A stretch of DNA of 64,000 bases from Armatimonadota bacterium (GTDB lineage Bacteria; Armatimonadota; Fimbriimonadia; Fimbriimonadales; Fimbriimonadaceae): contig JAKOXK010000095.1 of the NCBI GenBank assembly GCA_029781035.1, positions 1 through 64,000 on the forward strand, read 5' to 3'. The position numbers and the translations under genes are program-made. Below, in pieces: positions 1 through 8,563 of this stretch; position 1 is the first letter of the stretch, and the number at the start of each line of letters is the position of its first letter. Under the pieces are notes generated by a model, which did not search any database, had not been told where the DNA came from, and saw only the letters and a list, made by a program, of their open reading frames with translations.

Positions 1-910
1 TGTGCTGGAAGCCCCGGATCTTGAAGGCGCCCGCGTTGACGAGCTTGGCCTTGACGTCCAGCTCGACGGCGGTCGGGCTCGGCTTCGTGGTCGTGTAGGT
101 CTGGGTCATCCGGACGATCGGCGAGGTCTGGCTCGGGACGATGAACTTGCACACCGTCAGGGCGTTGCCGTCGTCGGCAGCCAGGCTCGACAGGTCGCCG
201 CTGGAGACCTTGCCCAGGTTGATGGTGTTGCCGTTCGGGGCCAAGGTCTCGGTCGTCGAGCCCTCTGTGGCGTCAAACACGATACTTGGGCCGGGATAGG
301 TCGTATGAGAGAACCCTGCGAACGTCGCTGCGACAGTGTCAGGACCGTTGACTGAGTCCGTGGTGACTATGAGCCGAACCGTTCCATGGCTATTGAGGGC
401 GTTGACCAGGTAGTTCTTCGCGTCGGCGCTCAACACTATTGGGTACGTGTCGATCTGTCCCGTCGCCGTGTTGCCCGTCGTGGTGAACTGCCCGGACCCA
501 AGGTAGATCAAGGGGAGTTGTGAACCGACCCCCTCGGGCGTCACGTTCGCCTGCCAAACGAAGGGGGACGTACCCGGGTCAATGGAGTTCGTCGTGTCTG
601 TCGTGAGCCAAAAGTTGAGCACTCCGGGCATCGTGAAGGCAGCGTCGGCCTCAGTGAGAACGACCTGAAAGTTAGAGACGTCCGCGACCGTGAACCCAAC
701 ACCGAAGTCGTCTGCATTGAAGTCAGCCGCTCCCCAACTCGCAAAGGAGCCGTTGGCCGGGCCCTCCATGTTGAAAAACGCCTTTCCGTTCGTCCCACTT
801 CTAGGCCCAGCCGCCTGAATAGTGGCATTGTTGAAGGCCTCTGCCGAGTAGCTGGCCAGGGCAGCGGTGGAAAGGATCGCCAATCCAGTCAAGAATAGAA
901 GTCGTCTCAT
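1..910 (-). CDS. Secreted beta-rich protein with shared C-terminal module, 3' end beyond the left edge
   Basis: An uninterrupted frame runs from ATG at 910 to the edge (303 codons, no stop). It starts with a clear signal peptide (MRRLLFLTGLAILSTAALAS), so the product is exported. The middle is rich in Thr, Asn, Gly and Phe and looks like a beta-sandwich; I do not recognise the family. From about position 223 to the edge it carries the start of a module also found at the C-termini of the kelch protein at 36642 and both subtilases at 60654 and 62555 (G-K-V-S-S-G then LTVCKFIVPSQTSPI). Strong coding signal; function unknown. Confidence 0.75.
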   Translation of the reverse strand, partial: MRRLLFLTGLAILSTAALASYSAEAFNNATIQAAGPRSGTNGKAFFNMEGPANGSFASWGAADFNADDFGVGFTVADVSNFQVVLTEADAAFTMPGVLNFWLTTDTTNSIDPGTSPFVWQANVTPEGVGSQLPLIYLGSGQFTTTGNTATGQIDTYPIVLSADAKNYLVNALNSHGTVRLIVTTDSVNGPDTVAATFAGFSHTTYPGPSIVFDATEGSTTETLAPNGNTINLGKVSSGDLSSLAADDGNALTVCKFIVPSQTSPIVRMTQTYTTTKPSPTAVELDVKAKLVNAGAFKIRGFQH

Positions 911-1037
911 GCGATTCACCGGGGGCGTCGCAGCCCCTACGACAGTCTTGACTTCGCTGGTTAATCCCCTGTCATGGGAGAGTTAAGGTTCGATTCAGGC
1001 CCTGATCACGCCGACAGGAAACACGCGCGCCACCCCT

Positions 1038-3437
1038 CTAAAACCGGAAGAAGGCTCCAGCGCTGACTCGCCGTCCCGTTTGGAACCGTGTGCCGCTAAA
1101 GGCAGACTGGAAGTTGATGACCTCACGGGAGTCGAACACGTTGGAGACGTCGAAGTTGAGCCCTCCGTGTCCGTTGAACAACTTTGGGCCCGTGCTGAAG
1201 TGAACATCGACTTGCGTGCGAGGCATCCGCGCCTCACTCGGTGGCACAACGCTACTTGCCAGACCGCTCCCGTGTTCACCTGTGAGAGCGAGAGTCGCAC
1301 CACTCTTGAAGGTATATGCGACTCCGATTCCAATCGTCTGGCGTTGGTCGTGGTCGTTGTAGTCGTCCACAGGCTCGCCTGTACTGTCGACCCCGTTTGG
1401 CTTGGCCGCGCTGAGTGTGTAGTTGAAGTAGGCGTCCCAGCCATGGAGGCCGGCCACTTCGTACGAGAACTCAAGTCCGTGAACGCCCCCCCGCTCTAAA
1501 TTGACACCGCTGTACAGTCCGAGTTCGCTGCCAGGAATGAGCAGTCCCACGTCGATCTGGTTTTGAATGTCCTTCATGTAATAGGCGAGTTTCACGGATT
1601 GATGCGTGTCGAGTTGTTGCTCAAAACTGACGTCGTACTGCCTGACGATCGGCGGTTCGAGGGGCTGCCCCACGATGGCTCCTTGGGCAAGCGGAGGCGT
1701 GTTGAAGAGCTTGTCGTACGAAGCCCTGAGGACGGTGCGCGGGCCGACCGCCCAACTCAGATTGACCCTCGGGCTCAGCTCAAACGTGTCGACGGTCGGC
1801 TGACCGAGGTTCTGGCTCTGGCTGTACCAGTCCCCGCGCAGTCCATAGTTGAGCGTCAGCCTCTTGCTGAGACGCCACGTGTCCTGGAGGAACGCCGCCG
1901 CATAGTAACCGTTTCGGTCGACGGTGAGCGTCGGAGTCGGTCCGGTTGCCTGATAGACCTGGTTTCCGTTGATGTCGATGGCGCCCGTGGGATGTCCCGG
2001 CGGCGCCAAGTCCGGGGCAGTGGCGGCCAGTGCATCGAGCGCGAGTTGACTCGCAGGGATGAGTTGGTATGACTCGTGCCCGGATTGACCGTCCACAAGA
2101 AAGCCGGTCTTGAGACTGTGCTGGCCGGTCCGCAGCGACACGTCACCGTTCAGTTGAACGTGGTGGACGTTACGGTATGCCGTTGGGTTGAACTCGATGC
2201 TGTTGTCTATTGGCAGGTCGAGGACGTTGACGGCAGGGTTGTTGTTCGTGAGGTCTTGTCCCGAATGTAGGAAAACAAGACCGAAGTTGGAGAATGACGA
2301 TTCACCCAACTGCCGCCTCCAGGTCAGAGTGGCGAACTCGTTCGTTTCGCGCTGGTTAATGTCCATTCCTGCGTCCTGCTGTGACTTTAGAACGATCGTC
2401 CCCGAGCCCAAGTCACCGTTCGCGTCTGGCCTCGTTCCGTCGGCGTTCCTCGCTCCAAGGAATCCAAACCCCTCGCCAGCCTCGGCGAAGCTGCTGGGAA
2501 GTCCTGTCCGGTTGCCGATCTGCATCCGGTTTGGGTCAGTGCTGACAGTCAAGGTGAGCCAATCCCTCGAACTTGGCTGGAAGGCCAGCTTCGCGAAGGC
2601 GTTCCTGTCCTCACCCGCGTTGTGGGCGTCCTGGTGGTCTGGCTGCTGGGCGTCAGTCGCCAGACCAGTCCTGTCGCCAGCTAGATGAAGTGTGTACCCG
2701 CCTCTGCCACCGATCGGACCCGTCGCCGTCAAGTCTCCGCTCATGGTGTCGTATGACCCGCCGCTGAACGCCAACTCAGAGCTTGGTCGCTTTGCCCGGG
2801 GCAGAGTCTTGATGTCGAGGACGGCAGCGGTCTGTCCACCAAACTCTGGGGCGAACCCGCCGAGCAAGACGTCGACCGACTGAACGGTGGAAGGTACGAC
2901 GATGGCGCCTTCCCGGCCGCTGAGCGTATCCGGGAGCGGGACGCCGTCCACCACGTACGAGATTTCGGTGTGCTCCCCACGCACGTGTTGCTGACCGCCG
3001 GAGTCCTCGGCAGCGCCAGCCGTAGTCCGGACGACGTTCTTCACGTCGCCCGATGATCCTCCAAACTTGTTCAGTTCAGTCTGTGTCCGGGTCGTGCCGT
3101 TCGACGCGTCGGACTGTGGTCTGCGCAGTCGGGAGGCCGTCACGGTGATGTAGGCGTCGCCGATCGGTTGCTTTTCCTGCAAGGTCTGGCTCTGTCCCAG
3201 GGAAACGACCAAGCTAGATGAACCGGAATGTCCGATGGAAAGGTCTTTGAGGTCCACGGAGGTTCCAGCCAGGACAGTGATCCTTCGACCCGAGCCAAAC
3301 TGCGAAATGGTAACGACGGCGTCGGGAACGAGACTGCCGGTCATAGGATCATTTACGAAGATCCTCGTGCCCGCGGCGAATGCTGAGCTTCCTCCGAGAC
3401 ACAATGTCATGAATGCAAGCCTGAGGGTCTTTGCCAT
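1038..3437 (-). CDS. TonB-dependent outer-membrane receptor
   Basis: 799 residues, the usual size for the family. It has a signal peptide (MAKTLRLAFMTLCLGGSSAFA), a short carboxypeptidase-regulatory-like N-terminal segment, then a plug domain at about residues 95-220 (ITVTASRLRRP, VRGEHTEISYVVDGVPLPD) and a long beta-barrel that ends in phenylalanine (AGAFFRF), as expected for BAM-inserted barrels. It would import an unidentified ligand across the outer membrane using energy from TonB. Its ATG overlaps the tonB stop by one base and it is the last gene of an exbB-exbD-tonB operon, so the energy complex is probably dedicated to it. The ligand cannot be read from sequence; proximity to heme genes is suggestive only. 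Confidence 0.9.
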   Translation of the reverse strand: MAKTLRLAFMTLCLGGSSAFAAGTRIFVNDPMTGSLVPDAVVTISQFGSGRRITVLAGTSVDLKDLSIGHSGSSSLVVSLGQSQTLQEKQPIGDAYITVTASRLRRPQSDASNGTTRTQTELNKFGGSSGDVKNVVRTTAGAAEDSGGQQHVRGEHTEISYVVDGVPLPDTLSGREGAIVVPSTVQSVDVLLGGFAPEFGGQTAAVLDIKTLPRAKRPSSELAFSGGSYDTMSGDLTATGPIGGRGGYTLHLAGDRTGLATDAQQPDHQDAHNAGEDRNAFAKLAFQPSSRDWLTLTVSTDPNRMQIGNRTGLPSSFAEAGEGFGFLGARNADGTRPDANGDLGSGTIVLKSQQDAGMDINQRETNEFATLTWRRQLGESSFSNFGLVFLHSGQDLTNNNPAVNVLDLPIDNSIEFNPTAYRNVHHVQLNGDVSLRTGQHSLKTGFLVDGQSGHESYQLIPASQLALDALAATAPDLAPPGHPTGAIDINGNQVYQATGPTPTLTVDRNGYYAAAFLQDTWRLSKRLTLNYGLRGDWYSQSQNLGQPTVDTFELSPRVNLSWAVGPRTVLRASYDKLFNTPPLAQGAIVGQPLEPPIVRQYDVSFEQQLDTHQSVKLAYYMKDIQNQIDVGLLIPGSELGLYSGVNLERGGVHGLEFSYEVAGLHGWDAYFNYTLSAAKPNGVDSTGEPVDDYNDHDQRQTIGIGVAYTFKSGATLALTGEHGSGLASSVVPPSEARMPRTQVDVHFSTGPKLFNGHGGLNFDVSNVFDSREVINFQSAFSGTRFQTGRRVSAGAFFRF

Positions 3438-4237
3438 CAGTCCACCTTGAACCTCATGTGAATCCGCATCTGGCTCGAGATGGGCGATGAGTCACGAGTC
3501 GCAGGGCTGAACATCCACTTTTTCGCTGCTTCGATCGCCAGACCATCGAGCTCAGACACTCCGCTTGACTCCAGAACTTGGGCCGCAGTCACGCGTCCTT
3601 GTTCGTTGACGTCGACAAGGACAATGGTCGTCTTGTCGAGGGGCTCATCACGCAAGTCGTCTGGTATCTCCGGCTGAGGCTGGACTAGTGGGCGGGCGAC
3701 TGCCACGACGGGTACGTGGGGAGGGACGACGGGAGTTTCGACAGGCTTCTCGACGGGTCGCTTCTCGACCCCCGTTGGAGGCACGGAATCGTGTGATGGG
3801 CCTGGATCGCTGGGGGACTTTGAAGGCTTCGAAGGGTTGTCCGACTTCGTCCCCGATAGTTGATTGTCGGGTTGTACGGTCGGAACCACGCCTGCTTTTC
3901 CTGCACCGTTCGGGTCGACGGCTGGCGACGAGTCCGCTTCACTACTCTGGGGGGCCTTGCTTGCGATGACCTTTGGTTGACTGAGGTTGCTCTTGGCACT
4001 GCGCGCAACATGGTCGTTGGCTTTCTTGGCGTTGACCTGCTTCTTCTCAGGCGCTTTCGCGATCTCCTTTGCCTTTTCGGCGGGTGGGGGCACCACAACG
4101 GTCGCAGTGACGAACTGGCGACGTACTTTCTCAAAGACGCCGAGCCTGGCCAAGATCGGAAGCGCCAGAACGTGGGCCCCGACCGAGACCACGAGGATCC
4201 TCGTGAGCAACTTGTTGCCCCTTCTTCTCCTGCTCAT
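3437..4237 (-). CDS. tonB: TonB energy-transducing protein
   Basis: 266 residues. A basic N-terminus and one membrane segment (about residues 10-32, ILVVSVGAHVLALPILARLG) are followed by a long Lys/Pro/Ser-rich periplasmic linker. The C-terminal TonB/TolA-type domain lies at about 175-266 (DKTTIVLVDVNEQGRVTAAQVLESSG, then GLAIEAAKKWMFSPA). It links proton flow through ExbB-ExbD to the outer-membrane receptor. It overlaps exbD by 4 bp and the receptor gene by 1 bp, indicating translational coupling. Confidence 0.88.
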   Translation of the reverse strand: MSRRRRGNKLLTRILVVSVGAHVLALPILARLGVFEKVRRQFVTATVVVPPPAEKAKEIAKAPEKKQVNAKKANDHVARSAKSNLSQPKVIASKAPQSSEADSSPAVDPNGAGKAGVVPTVQPDNQLSGTKSDNPSKPSKSPSDPGPSHDSVPPTGVEKRPVEKPVETPVVPPHVPVVAVARPLVQPQPEIPDDLRDEPLDKTTIVLVDVNEQGRVTAAQVLESSGVSELDGLAIEAAKKWMFSPATRDSSPISSQMRIHMRFKVD

Positions 4238-4656
4238 GTCTTCTCCGTGGCGAAAGTGAAGCGGACGATCCCGGCCTTTCCTGCCTCTCCGATCACCCCG
4301 ACGACAAGTCCATAGCTAGCCGACTGGTCCGCGTTAACGATGACGAGGTTGTCCGACGTGACGTGGAGTGCCGTGAGCCCCGCTGCCAACTTGTCCAGCG
4401 TCGTCGGTGCCGTGTTCAAGTAGATCTTCCCTTGGGCCGTGATCGTGACGGTGACGTTCTGCGAAGAGTGCTGCGTCGATTTGTCCGCCTTAGGTAGGTT
4501 GACGGGGAGTCCGCTTTGCACCACCATCGCCAGTGAAGCCACCATGAAGAAGAACAGGAGGAACATCATCACGTCGATCATGGGTATCACGATGATCTCG
4601 GGCTCGTCGACGTGCCGCCGGCCCATTATCCGGACTCGTTTTTTCATGGCCGACAT
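4234..4656 (-). CDS. exbD: ExbD/TolR-family proton-channel subunit
   Basis: 140 residues with one N-terminal membrane helix (about 20-43) containing the conserved aspartate of the family (IPMIDVMMFLLFFF). The periplasmic domain follows (VTVTITAQGKIYLNTAPTTLDKL). It forms the proton-conducting complex with ExbB that powers TonB. ATG at 4656 and an in-frame ATG at 4647 are both possible starts. It lies 3 bp after exbB and overlaps tonB by 4 bp. Confidence 0.9.
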   Translation of the reverse strand: MSAMKKRVRIMGRRHVDEPEIIVIPMIDVMMFLLFFFMVASLAMVVQSGLPVNLPKADKSTQHSSQNVTVTITAQGKIYLNTAPTTLDKLAAGLTALHVTSDNLVIVNADQSASYGLVVGVIGEAGKAGIVRFTFATEKT

Positions 4657-4659
4657 GGG

Positions 4660-5274
4660 TCAACTCACGCGACCGGTCAGCAGATTGACCAGCTCGGCTC
4701 CATAGAACTCGATGTCCTCAACGATCTTCTTGGACTGATTGGCAAAGTAGTTGTAGAAGACGAAACCGATGACAGCCAAGCTGATCCCGGTGGCTGTGGA
4801 GATAAGAGCCTCTGAGATACCGCCCAGGATCTGAGACGGATTGCTGAGGCCCGTCTGCGAAGCGGCCCTGAAGGAGGTGATCATGCCTGCGATCGTGCCC
4901 AACAACCCGAGAAGGGGCGAGATGTTGATGATCGTCTTGATGACCGGCAGGTTGGCGTCGAGGCTGGGGAGTTCGTTTGATGCTTCCTGTTCGATCGCCA
5001 TCTCGATGGCGTCTGCGGTCCGGTTCGCGTTCTTGAGACCGCGAGCCAAGACTCGGCCGAGAGACCCCCCTTCACTTTCACAGTGAGAGATCGCTTGTTC
5101 GACCTCTCCCGGCAAGTGTAGTTTGACGGCCTCGAGAATGCCTTCACCGTCTCGCGCCAGCTTGCGAAAGGTCACGATCCTCTCGATGATCAACGCGATG
5201 AGGAGGATTGAGCAGGCGACGAGTGGGTACATCATCACGCCTCCTCCTTGCAGGAAATGGACTAGGTTCTCCAT
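4660..5274 (-). CDS. exbB: ExbB/TolQ/MotA-family proton-channel subunit
   Basis: 204 residues with three predicted membrane helices (about 13-32, 115-135 and 150-172). It has the typical MotA/TolQ/ExbB core: ISPLLGLLGTIAGMITSFRA followed by GGISEALISTATGISLAVI. It is the scaffold of the inner-membrane motor that drives TonB. First gene of a four-gene minus-strand operon; no good Shine-Dalgarno is seen before ATG 5274. Confidence 0.92.
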   Translation of the reverse strand: MENLVHFLQGGGVMMYPLVACSILLIALIIERIVTFRKLARDGEGILEAVKLHLPGEVEQAISHCESEGGSLGRVLARGLKNANRTADAIEMAIEQEASNELPSLDANLPVIKTIINISPLLGLLGTIAGMITSFRAASQTGLSNPSQILGGISEALISTATGISLAVIGFVFYNYFANQSKKIVEDIEFYGAELVNLLTGRVS

Positions 5275-5494
5275 GACAATCGCCAGACAATTGCAATAAG
5301 ATACCGTGCCCTAGTATAGATATGCAACCTCTTCGGGCGCGATGCCCTCGATTCCTGCAGACGACGCGGTCGCGCCCGTCACATCGGCTGGCCGGAATGC
5401 CGTTTCCACGATGCAACCGGTAGGACCTGTGCCCGAGTGTTTTGGGCCTAGATCCCGCCCCAGGCGGTCTTCGATAGGTTCAAATCATTAGGAA

Positions 5495-5522
5495 TTGGCA
5501 ATAAGAAACCCAAAAGTACTTT
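5495..5522 (+). promoter_or_regulatory. Candidate sigma70-type promoter of the heme operon
   Basis: TTGGCA (5495-5500) and TACTTT (5517-5522) with a 16-bp spacer, inside an AT-rich patch about 55 bp upstream of hemA. The match is moderate and based on sequence alone. Confidence 0.4.
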
Positions 5523-5540
5523 TTGTGAGGCTCGTCATAG

Positions 5541-5555
5541 GGGTCCTCTGGACCC
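5541..5555 (+). promoter_or_regulatory. Inverted repeat just upstream of hemA
   Basis: GGGTCC-TCT-GGACCC is a perfect 6-bp inverted repeat with a 3-nt loop, 20 bases before the GTG of hemA and downstream of the candidate promoter. It could be an operator or a leader hairpin. No Shine-Dalgarno separates it from the start codon. Confidence 0.35.
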
Positions 5556-5574
5556 GCTAGTAGACTCCCGGACA

Positions 5575-6900
5575 GTGAGCACGACTACGGAAGCCTGTCC
5601 CCACGCGGCCCACATGTCGGTCGCGAAGTGTCCGAGCGTGATCGGACACGCGTTGTCGGGTTCGATGCAGTCGATCCGAGTGATCGGAGTGTCGTTTCGG
5701 ACGGCTGAGTTGGGCGACCGGGAAAAACTGGCCAAAGCGCTCCGCGAGGTCGCCTCAAGGACGATCCACGCGGTGACCGACGATACGGAGATCGCCTTCC
5801 TGGTGACCTGTAACCGGATTGAAGCGTACGGACTGGCGAACGAACCCCGTGACGCGTTCACGCAAGCAGCCCGACTGGCGGGCATTGGTGACCGGGTCGG
5901 GACACTCTGCTATTCTTTTGCCGGCGACGAGGCCGTCAGGCACCTGTTCCGCATGGTCTGCGGCTTGGATTCAGCCGTATTGGGTGAGAACGAGATCGTG
6001 TCCCAGGTCAAAGATGCTTGGGAAGCTGGCTCGGAGCAAGGCAACATCGGTCCCGTGCTCCGTACGCTCTTGGACCGGGCCCTGATCGCGAACAAGTCCG
6101 TACGTCGGCATACGAAGATCGGCCAAGGGAAGACCTCTGTCGCCTCGGTCGGGATCTCAGCGGCCGTTTCGCAGTGTGGAGGGATCAAAGGGCGCCACGT
6201 GGCCATCGTCGGTGCTGGCCAGATGGCCGAGCTCTGCCTCAAGTACGTTTCGGGCCTGCAAGCATCCCAGGTTACGATTCTGAACCGGAGCATGGACAGG
6301 GCAACCCGGATCGCAAAGGCGTTTGAAGCCGAGGCCCGACCGCTCGACGCTCTCGCCGAGACTCTGGCCGAAACCGACCTGGCGATATTTGCCGTGACTT
6401 CGCCGAACTTCCTAGTCAATAAGGACACTTTGCCGACAGACGGTCGTCTGCGCACGTTGTTGGATCTCAGTCTGCCCCGCGTGGTGGATCCTGCGGTGAG
6501 CGAGAGCGAAGGCGTCATTCTCCTCGACCTGGAGAGTATCAAGAGTGCCTGTGAGGAGAACTCCGAACACCGGTCTTATGCGGCGATGCAGGCTGAGGCC
6601 ATCGTCGAGGAGCAAGTTGCCGAGACAATTGCCTACTTCCAGGCAAGGCACTCCAACGACACGATCGCCGAGCTGATGCACAGGGCCGAAGAGATACGTC
6701 AGTTCAGCCTGACCAAGGCCACTCACAAGCTGGCAAGTCTCAATGAGACTGAGCGACAAGCCGTTGAGGAGTTGACCCGCCGCATCGTGCTCGGACTTTT
6801 GGAAGGTCCCATCGCCGATCTGAGGGCTTCAGGCGGATGCCACCTAAAGCGTCAGGTCGTCAAGCGCATCTTCGGACTCATCGAGGACAAAGCCTCATGA
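5575..6900 (+). CDS. hemA: Glutamyl-tRNA reductase
   Basis: 441 residues from GTG 5575. It reduces glutamyl-tRNA to glutamate-1-semialdehyde with NADPH, the first step of C5 tetrapyrrole synthesis. Visible marks are the catalytic cysteine (C79 in FLVTCNRIEAYG), the GxDSAVLGENEI stretch, the Rossmann motif VAIVGAGQMAELCLKY and the C-terminal dimerisation helix. Most GluTRs would begin near the MQSIRVIGVSFRT at residue 31 (ATG 5665). The upstream 30 codons have the same high GC3 as the gene and encode two Cys-Pro motifs (C8-P, and K-C19-P), so I keep the longer start with caution. No start candidate has a good Shine-Dalgarno. The last 4 bp overlap hemC. Confidence 0.93.
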   Translation: MSTTTEACPHAAHMSVAKCPSVIGHALSGSMQSIRVIGVSFRTAELGDREKLAKALREVASRTIHAVTDDTEIAFLVTCNRIEAYGLANEPRDAFTQAARLAGIGDRVGTLCYSFAGDEAVRHLFRMVCGLDSAVLGENEIVSQVKDAWEAGSEQGNIGPVLRTLLDRALIANKSVRRHTKIGQGKTSVASVGISAAVSQCGGIKGRHVAIVGAGQMAELCLKYVSGLQASQVTILNRSMDRATRIAKAFEAEARPLDALAETLAETDLAIFAVTSPNFLVNKDTLPTDGRLRTLLDLSLPRVVDPAVSESEGVILLDLESIKSACEENSEHRSYAAMQAEAIVEEQVAETIAYFQARHSNDTIAELMHRAEEIRQFSLTKATHKLASLNETERQAVEELTRRIVLGLLEGPIADLRASGGCHLKRQVVKRIFGLIEDKAS

Positions 6901-7796
6901 GGCTGCGGCTCGGGACTCGCGGCAGCAAGCTGGCGATGGTCCAAGCCGAATCCGTCCAAAGCTCGTTGGCCCAAGCAGGCTGGGACGTCGAGGTGTGCAA
7001 GGTCACAACGAGCGGAGACCGCGGAGAACGGGATCGTCTTGGCGCCTTTGTCCATGAGATCCAAAGGGCGTTGCTTGACAATGAAGTCGACCTCGCCCTT
7101 CACTGCCTCAAGGACGTACCGACAACCTCTGTCGCCGGACTTCGACTCATGGCCCACATGACTCGCGACGACTCTCGGGACACGGTGATCCTGCGCGAAG
7201 GGACGCTCATGGGCCTGCCCAGCGGATCCGTTGTGGGGACGGGAAGCCTTCGACGGACGTCCCAGTTGCGAGCGATGCGCTCAGACCTTTTGTACAAGCC
7301 GCTTGTCGGCAACGTCGACACACGCCTCCGCAAGTTGCGGGAAGGGGAGTACGACGCTATCCTGTTGGCGGTCGCTGGGCTCGACCGGCTTGGTATCGAC
7401 AGCGAGAACTTGGGCATGGTCGTCGAGCCCTTGGACGTCGAGCGGTTCGTCCCTGCGGCAGGGCAAGGCGTCCTGGTTCTCGAGGGTCGGATCGGTGACG
7501 ATCGGGCGGCTCAAGCTGCAGCGTTCCTTCACGACCCGCGTTCGGAAGCCGAATCGACCTCTGAGCGGTCGTTTCTCGCCCAGTTTGGGAGCGGTTGTTC
7601 GCTTCCTGTCGCAGCGCACGCTCGACTCATGGGTGAAGCGGTCACCTTGCACGGGCGAGTCGTCTCGATGGATGGTTCCCTGACGCTGGACTCGCACAAA
7701 ACTGGTCGAGAACCCTTGGATCTGGGCCAGAGGATGGCTGAGGAACTGATCGCCAAGGGCGCTCTGGATCTCTTGCCGGAGGAGGCGAGGGCTTGA
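6897..7796 (+). CDS. hemC: Porphobilinogen deaminase (hydroxymethylbilane synthase)
   Basis: 299 residues starting at the ATG inside the hemA stop (ATGA overlap). It joins four porphobilinogen units into hydroxymethylbilane. It shows the family start LRLGTRGSKLAMVQAE, the catalytic aspartate region (HCLKDVPT, D73), the Arg-rich substrate site (GTGSLRRTSQL) and the dipyrromethane-anchoring cysteine C234 in FGSGCSLPVAAHA. Full normal length. An upstream in-frame ATG at 6837 lies inside hemA and is rejected because homologues begin at MRLRLGTRGSK. Confidence 0.96.
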   Translation: MRLRLGTRGSKLAMVQAESVQSSLAQAGWDVEVCKVTTSGDRGERDRLGAFVHEIQRALLDNEVDLALHCLKDVPTTSVAGLRLMAHMTRDDSRDTVILREGTLMGLPSGSVVGTGSLRRTSQLRAMRSDLLYKPLVGNVDTRLRKLREGEYDAILLAVAGLDRLGIDSENLGMVVEPLDVERFVPAAGQGVLVLEGRIGDDRAAQAAAFLHDPRSEAESTSERSFLAQFGSGCSLPVAAHARLMGEAVTLHGRVVSMDGSLTLDSHKTGREPLDLGQRMAEELIAKGALDLLPEEARA

Positions 7797-8563
7797 GACC
7801 ATTGGAAGGGCTCAGGGTTCTCGTGACTCGGCCGGCCGATCAAGCCGGCCCCTTTGTCGCGGAACTCGAGGAGCTTGGAGCGGTCCCCATCCTGTTGCCG
7901 GTGATCGAGATCGCGCCACCTGACGACAGGGCGCCGCTCCGAGACGCTGTTTCCCGGTTGGAGGAGTTCGACTGGGTGGTCCTGACGAGCGTGAACGGCG
8001 TCAAGGCTGTGCTAGATGCGATGGAGGAGACAGGCACACCGGTCTCAACGCTGTCGGCCAGGCGGATTGCCGTCATTGGCCCGGCGACGGCCAATCGTCT
8101 GGAAGAGCTGGTCAGGAAGCCTGACGTGGTTCCCAAGGAATATGTGGCCGAAGCCATTCTGGATTCCTTGCCGCCTGTCTCTGGGCTTCGTTTCCTGCTT
8201 CCGAGAGCGGATTTGGCGAGACCAGAGCTTGCCGAAATGCTGACGGCGGCCGGCGCCCTGGTGACCAGTGTGGTCGCCTATCAGATCGTCAAGCCCGCTC
8301 CTTCACTTCCGGTGGAAACGCCACCTCCGGACGTGATCACTTTGACGAGCGGGTCGGCCGCCGTGAACACGATATCGACCCTCCAGGCGCAAGGCCGAGA
8401 GGATTGGCTGCACCGGGCCACGCTGGCTTGCATCGGGCCTGTCACCGAACGAGCCCTGAATTCCGCCGGCTTTCGAGCGGATGTAGTGGCCGAGGAGTAC
8501 ACGGCTCCCGGGCTGATTCGTGCCCTGGTTCAACACGAGGAGAAAAGACGTGCCAGAGTTTGA
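7793..8563 (+). CDS. hemD: Uroporphyrinogen-III synthase
   Basis: 256 residues from a TTG start that overlaps the hemC stop (TTGA). The start is chosen for the strong GGAGG about 10 bases upstream. It cyclises hydroxymethylbilane with inversion of ring D. The family is weakly conserved, but RVLVTRPADQAGPFVAELEELGA, the DWVVLTSVNGV segment and the C-terminal IGPVTERALNSAGF are typical of the two-domain fold. Part of the coupled heme operon. Confidence 0.9.
   Translation: MRPLEGLRVLVTRPADQAGPFVAELEELGAVPILLPVIEIAPPDDRAPLRDAVSRLEEFDWVVLTSVNGVKAVLDAMEETGTPVSTLSARRIAVIGPATANRLEELVRKPDVVPKEYVAEAILDSLPPVSGLRFLLPRADLARPELAEMLTAAGALVTSVVAYQIVKPAPSLPVETPPPDVITLTSGSAAVNTISTLQAQGREDWLHRATLACIGPVTERALNSAGFRADVVAEEYTAPGLIRALVQHEEKRRARV

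Larger units (their letters stand above)
5275..5574. promoter_or_regulatory. Divergent intergenic region between the tonB operon and the heme operon
   Basis: 300 bp without a gene, AT-rich at both ends, between two divergently transcribed operons. On the minus side a TATACT hexamer lies about 40 bp upstream of exbB, without a convincing -35. On the plus side there is a promoter-like pair and a small inverted repeat just before hemA (listed separately). I looked for a cobalamin riboswitch before the tonB operon and did not find its conserved core. Confidence 0.55.

Noticed and set aside
1080-1499. Plus-strand open frame opposite the TonB-dependent receptor
   Set aside because: It is a shadow of the well-supported minus-strand receptor; no motif or ribosome site.
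5472-5492. tRNA T-arm-like string (GGTTCAAATC)
   Set aside because: The flanks do not pair and no acceptor, D or anticodon arms are nearby.
5275-5574. Cobalamin riboswitch before the TonB operon
   Set aside because: TonB receptors are often under B12 riboswitches, but the conserved core elements could not be found on the minus strand; only short unrelated inverted repeats are present.
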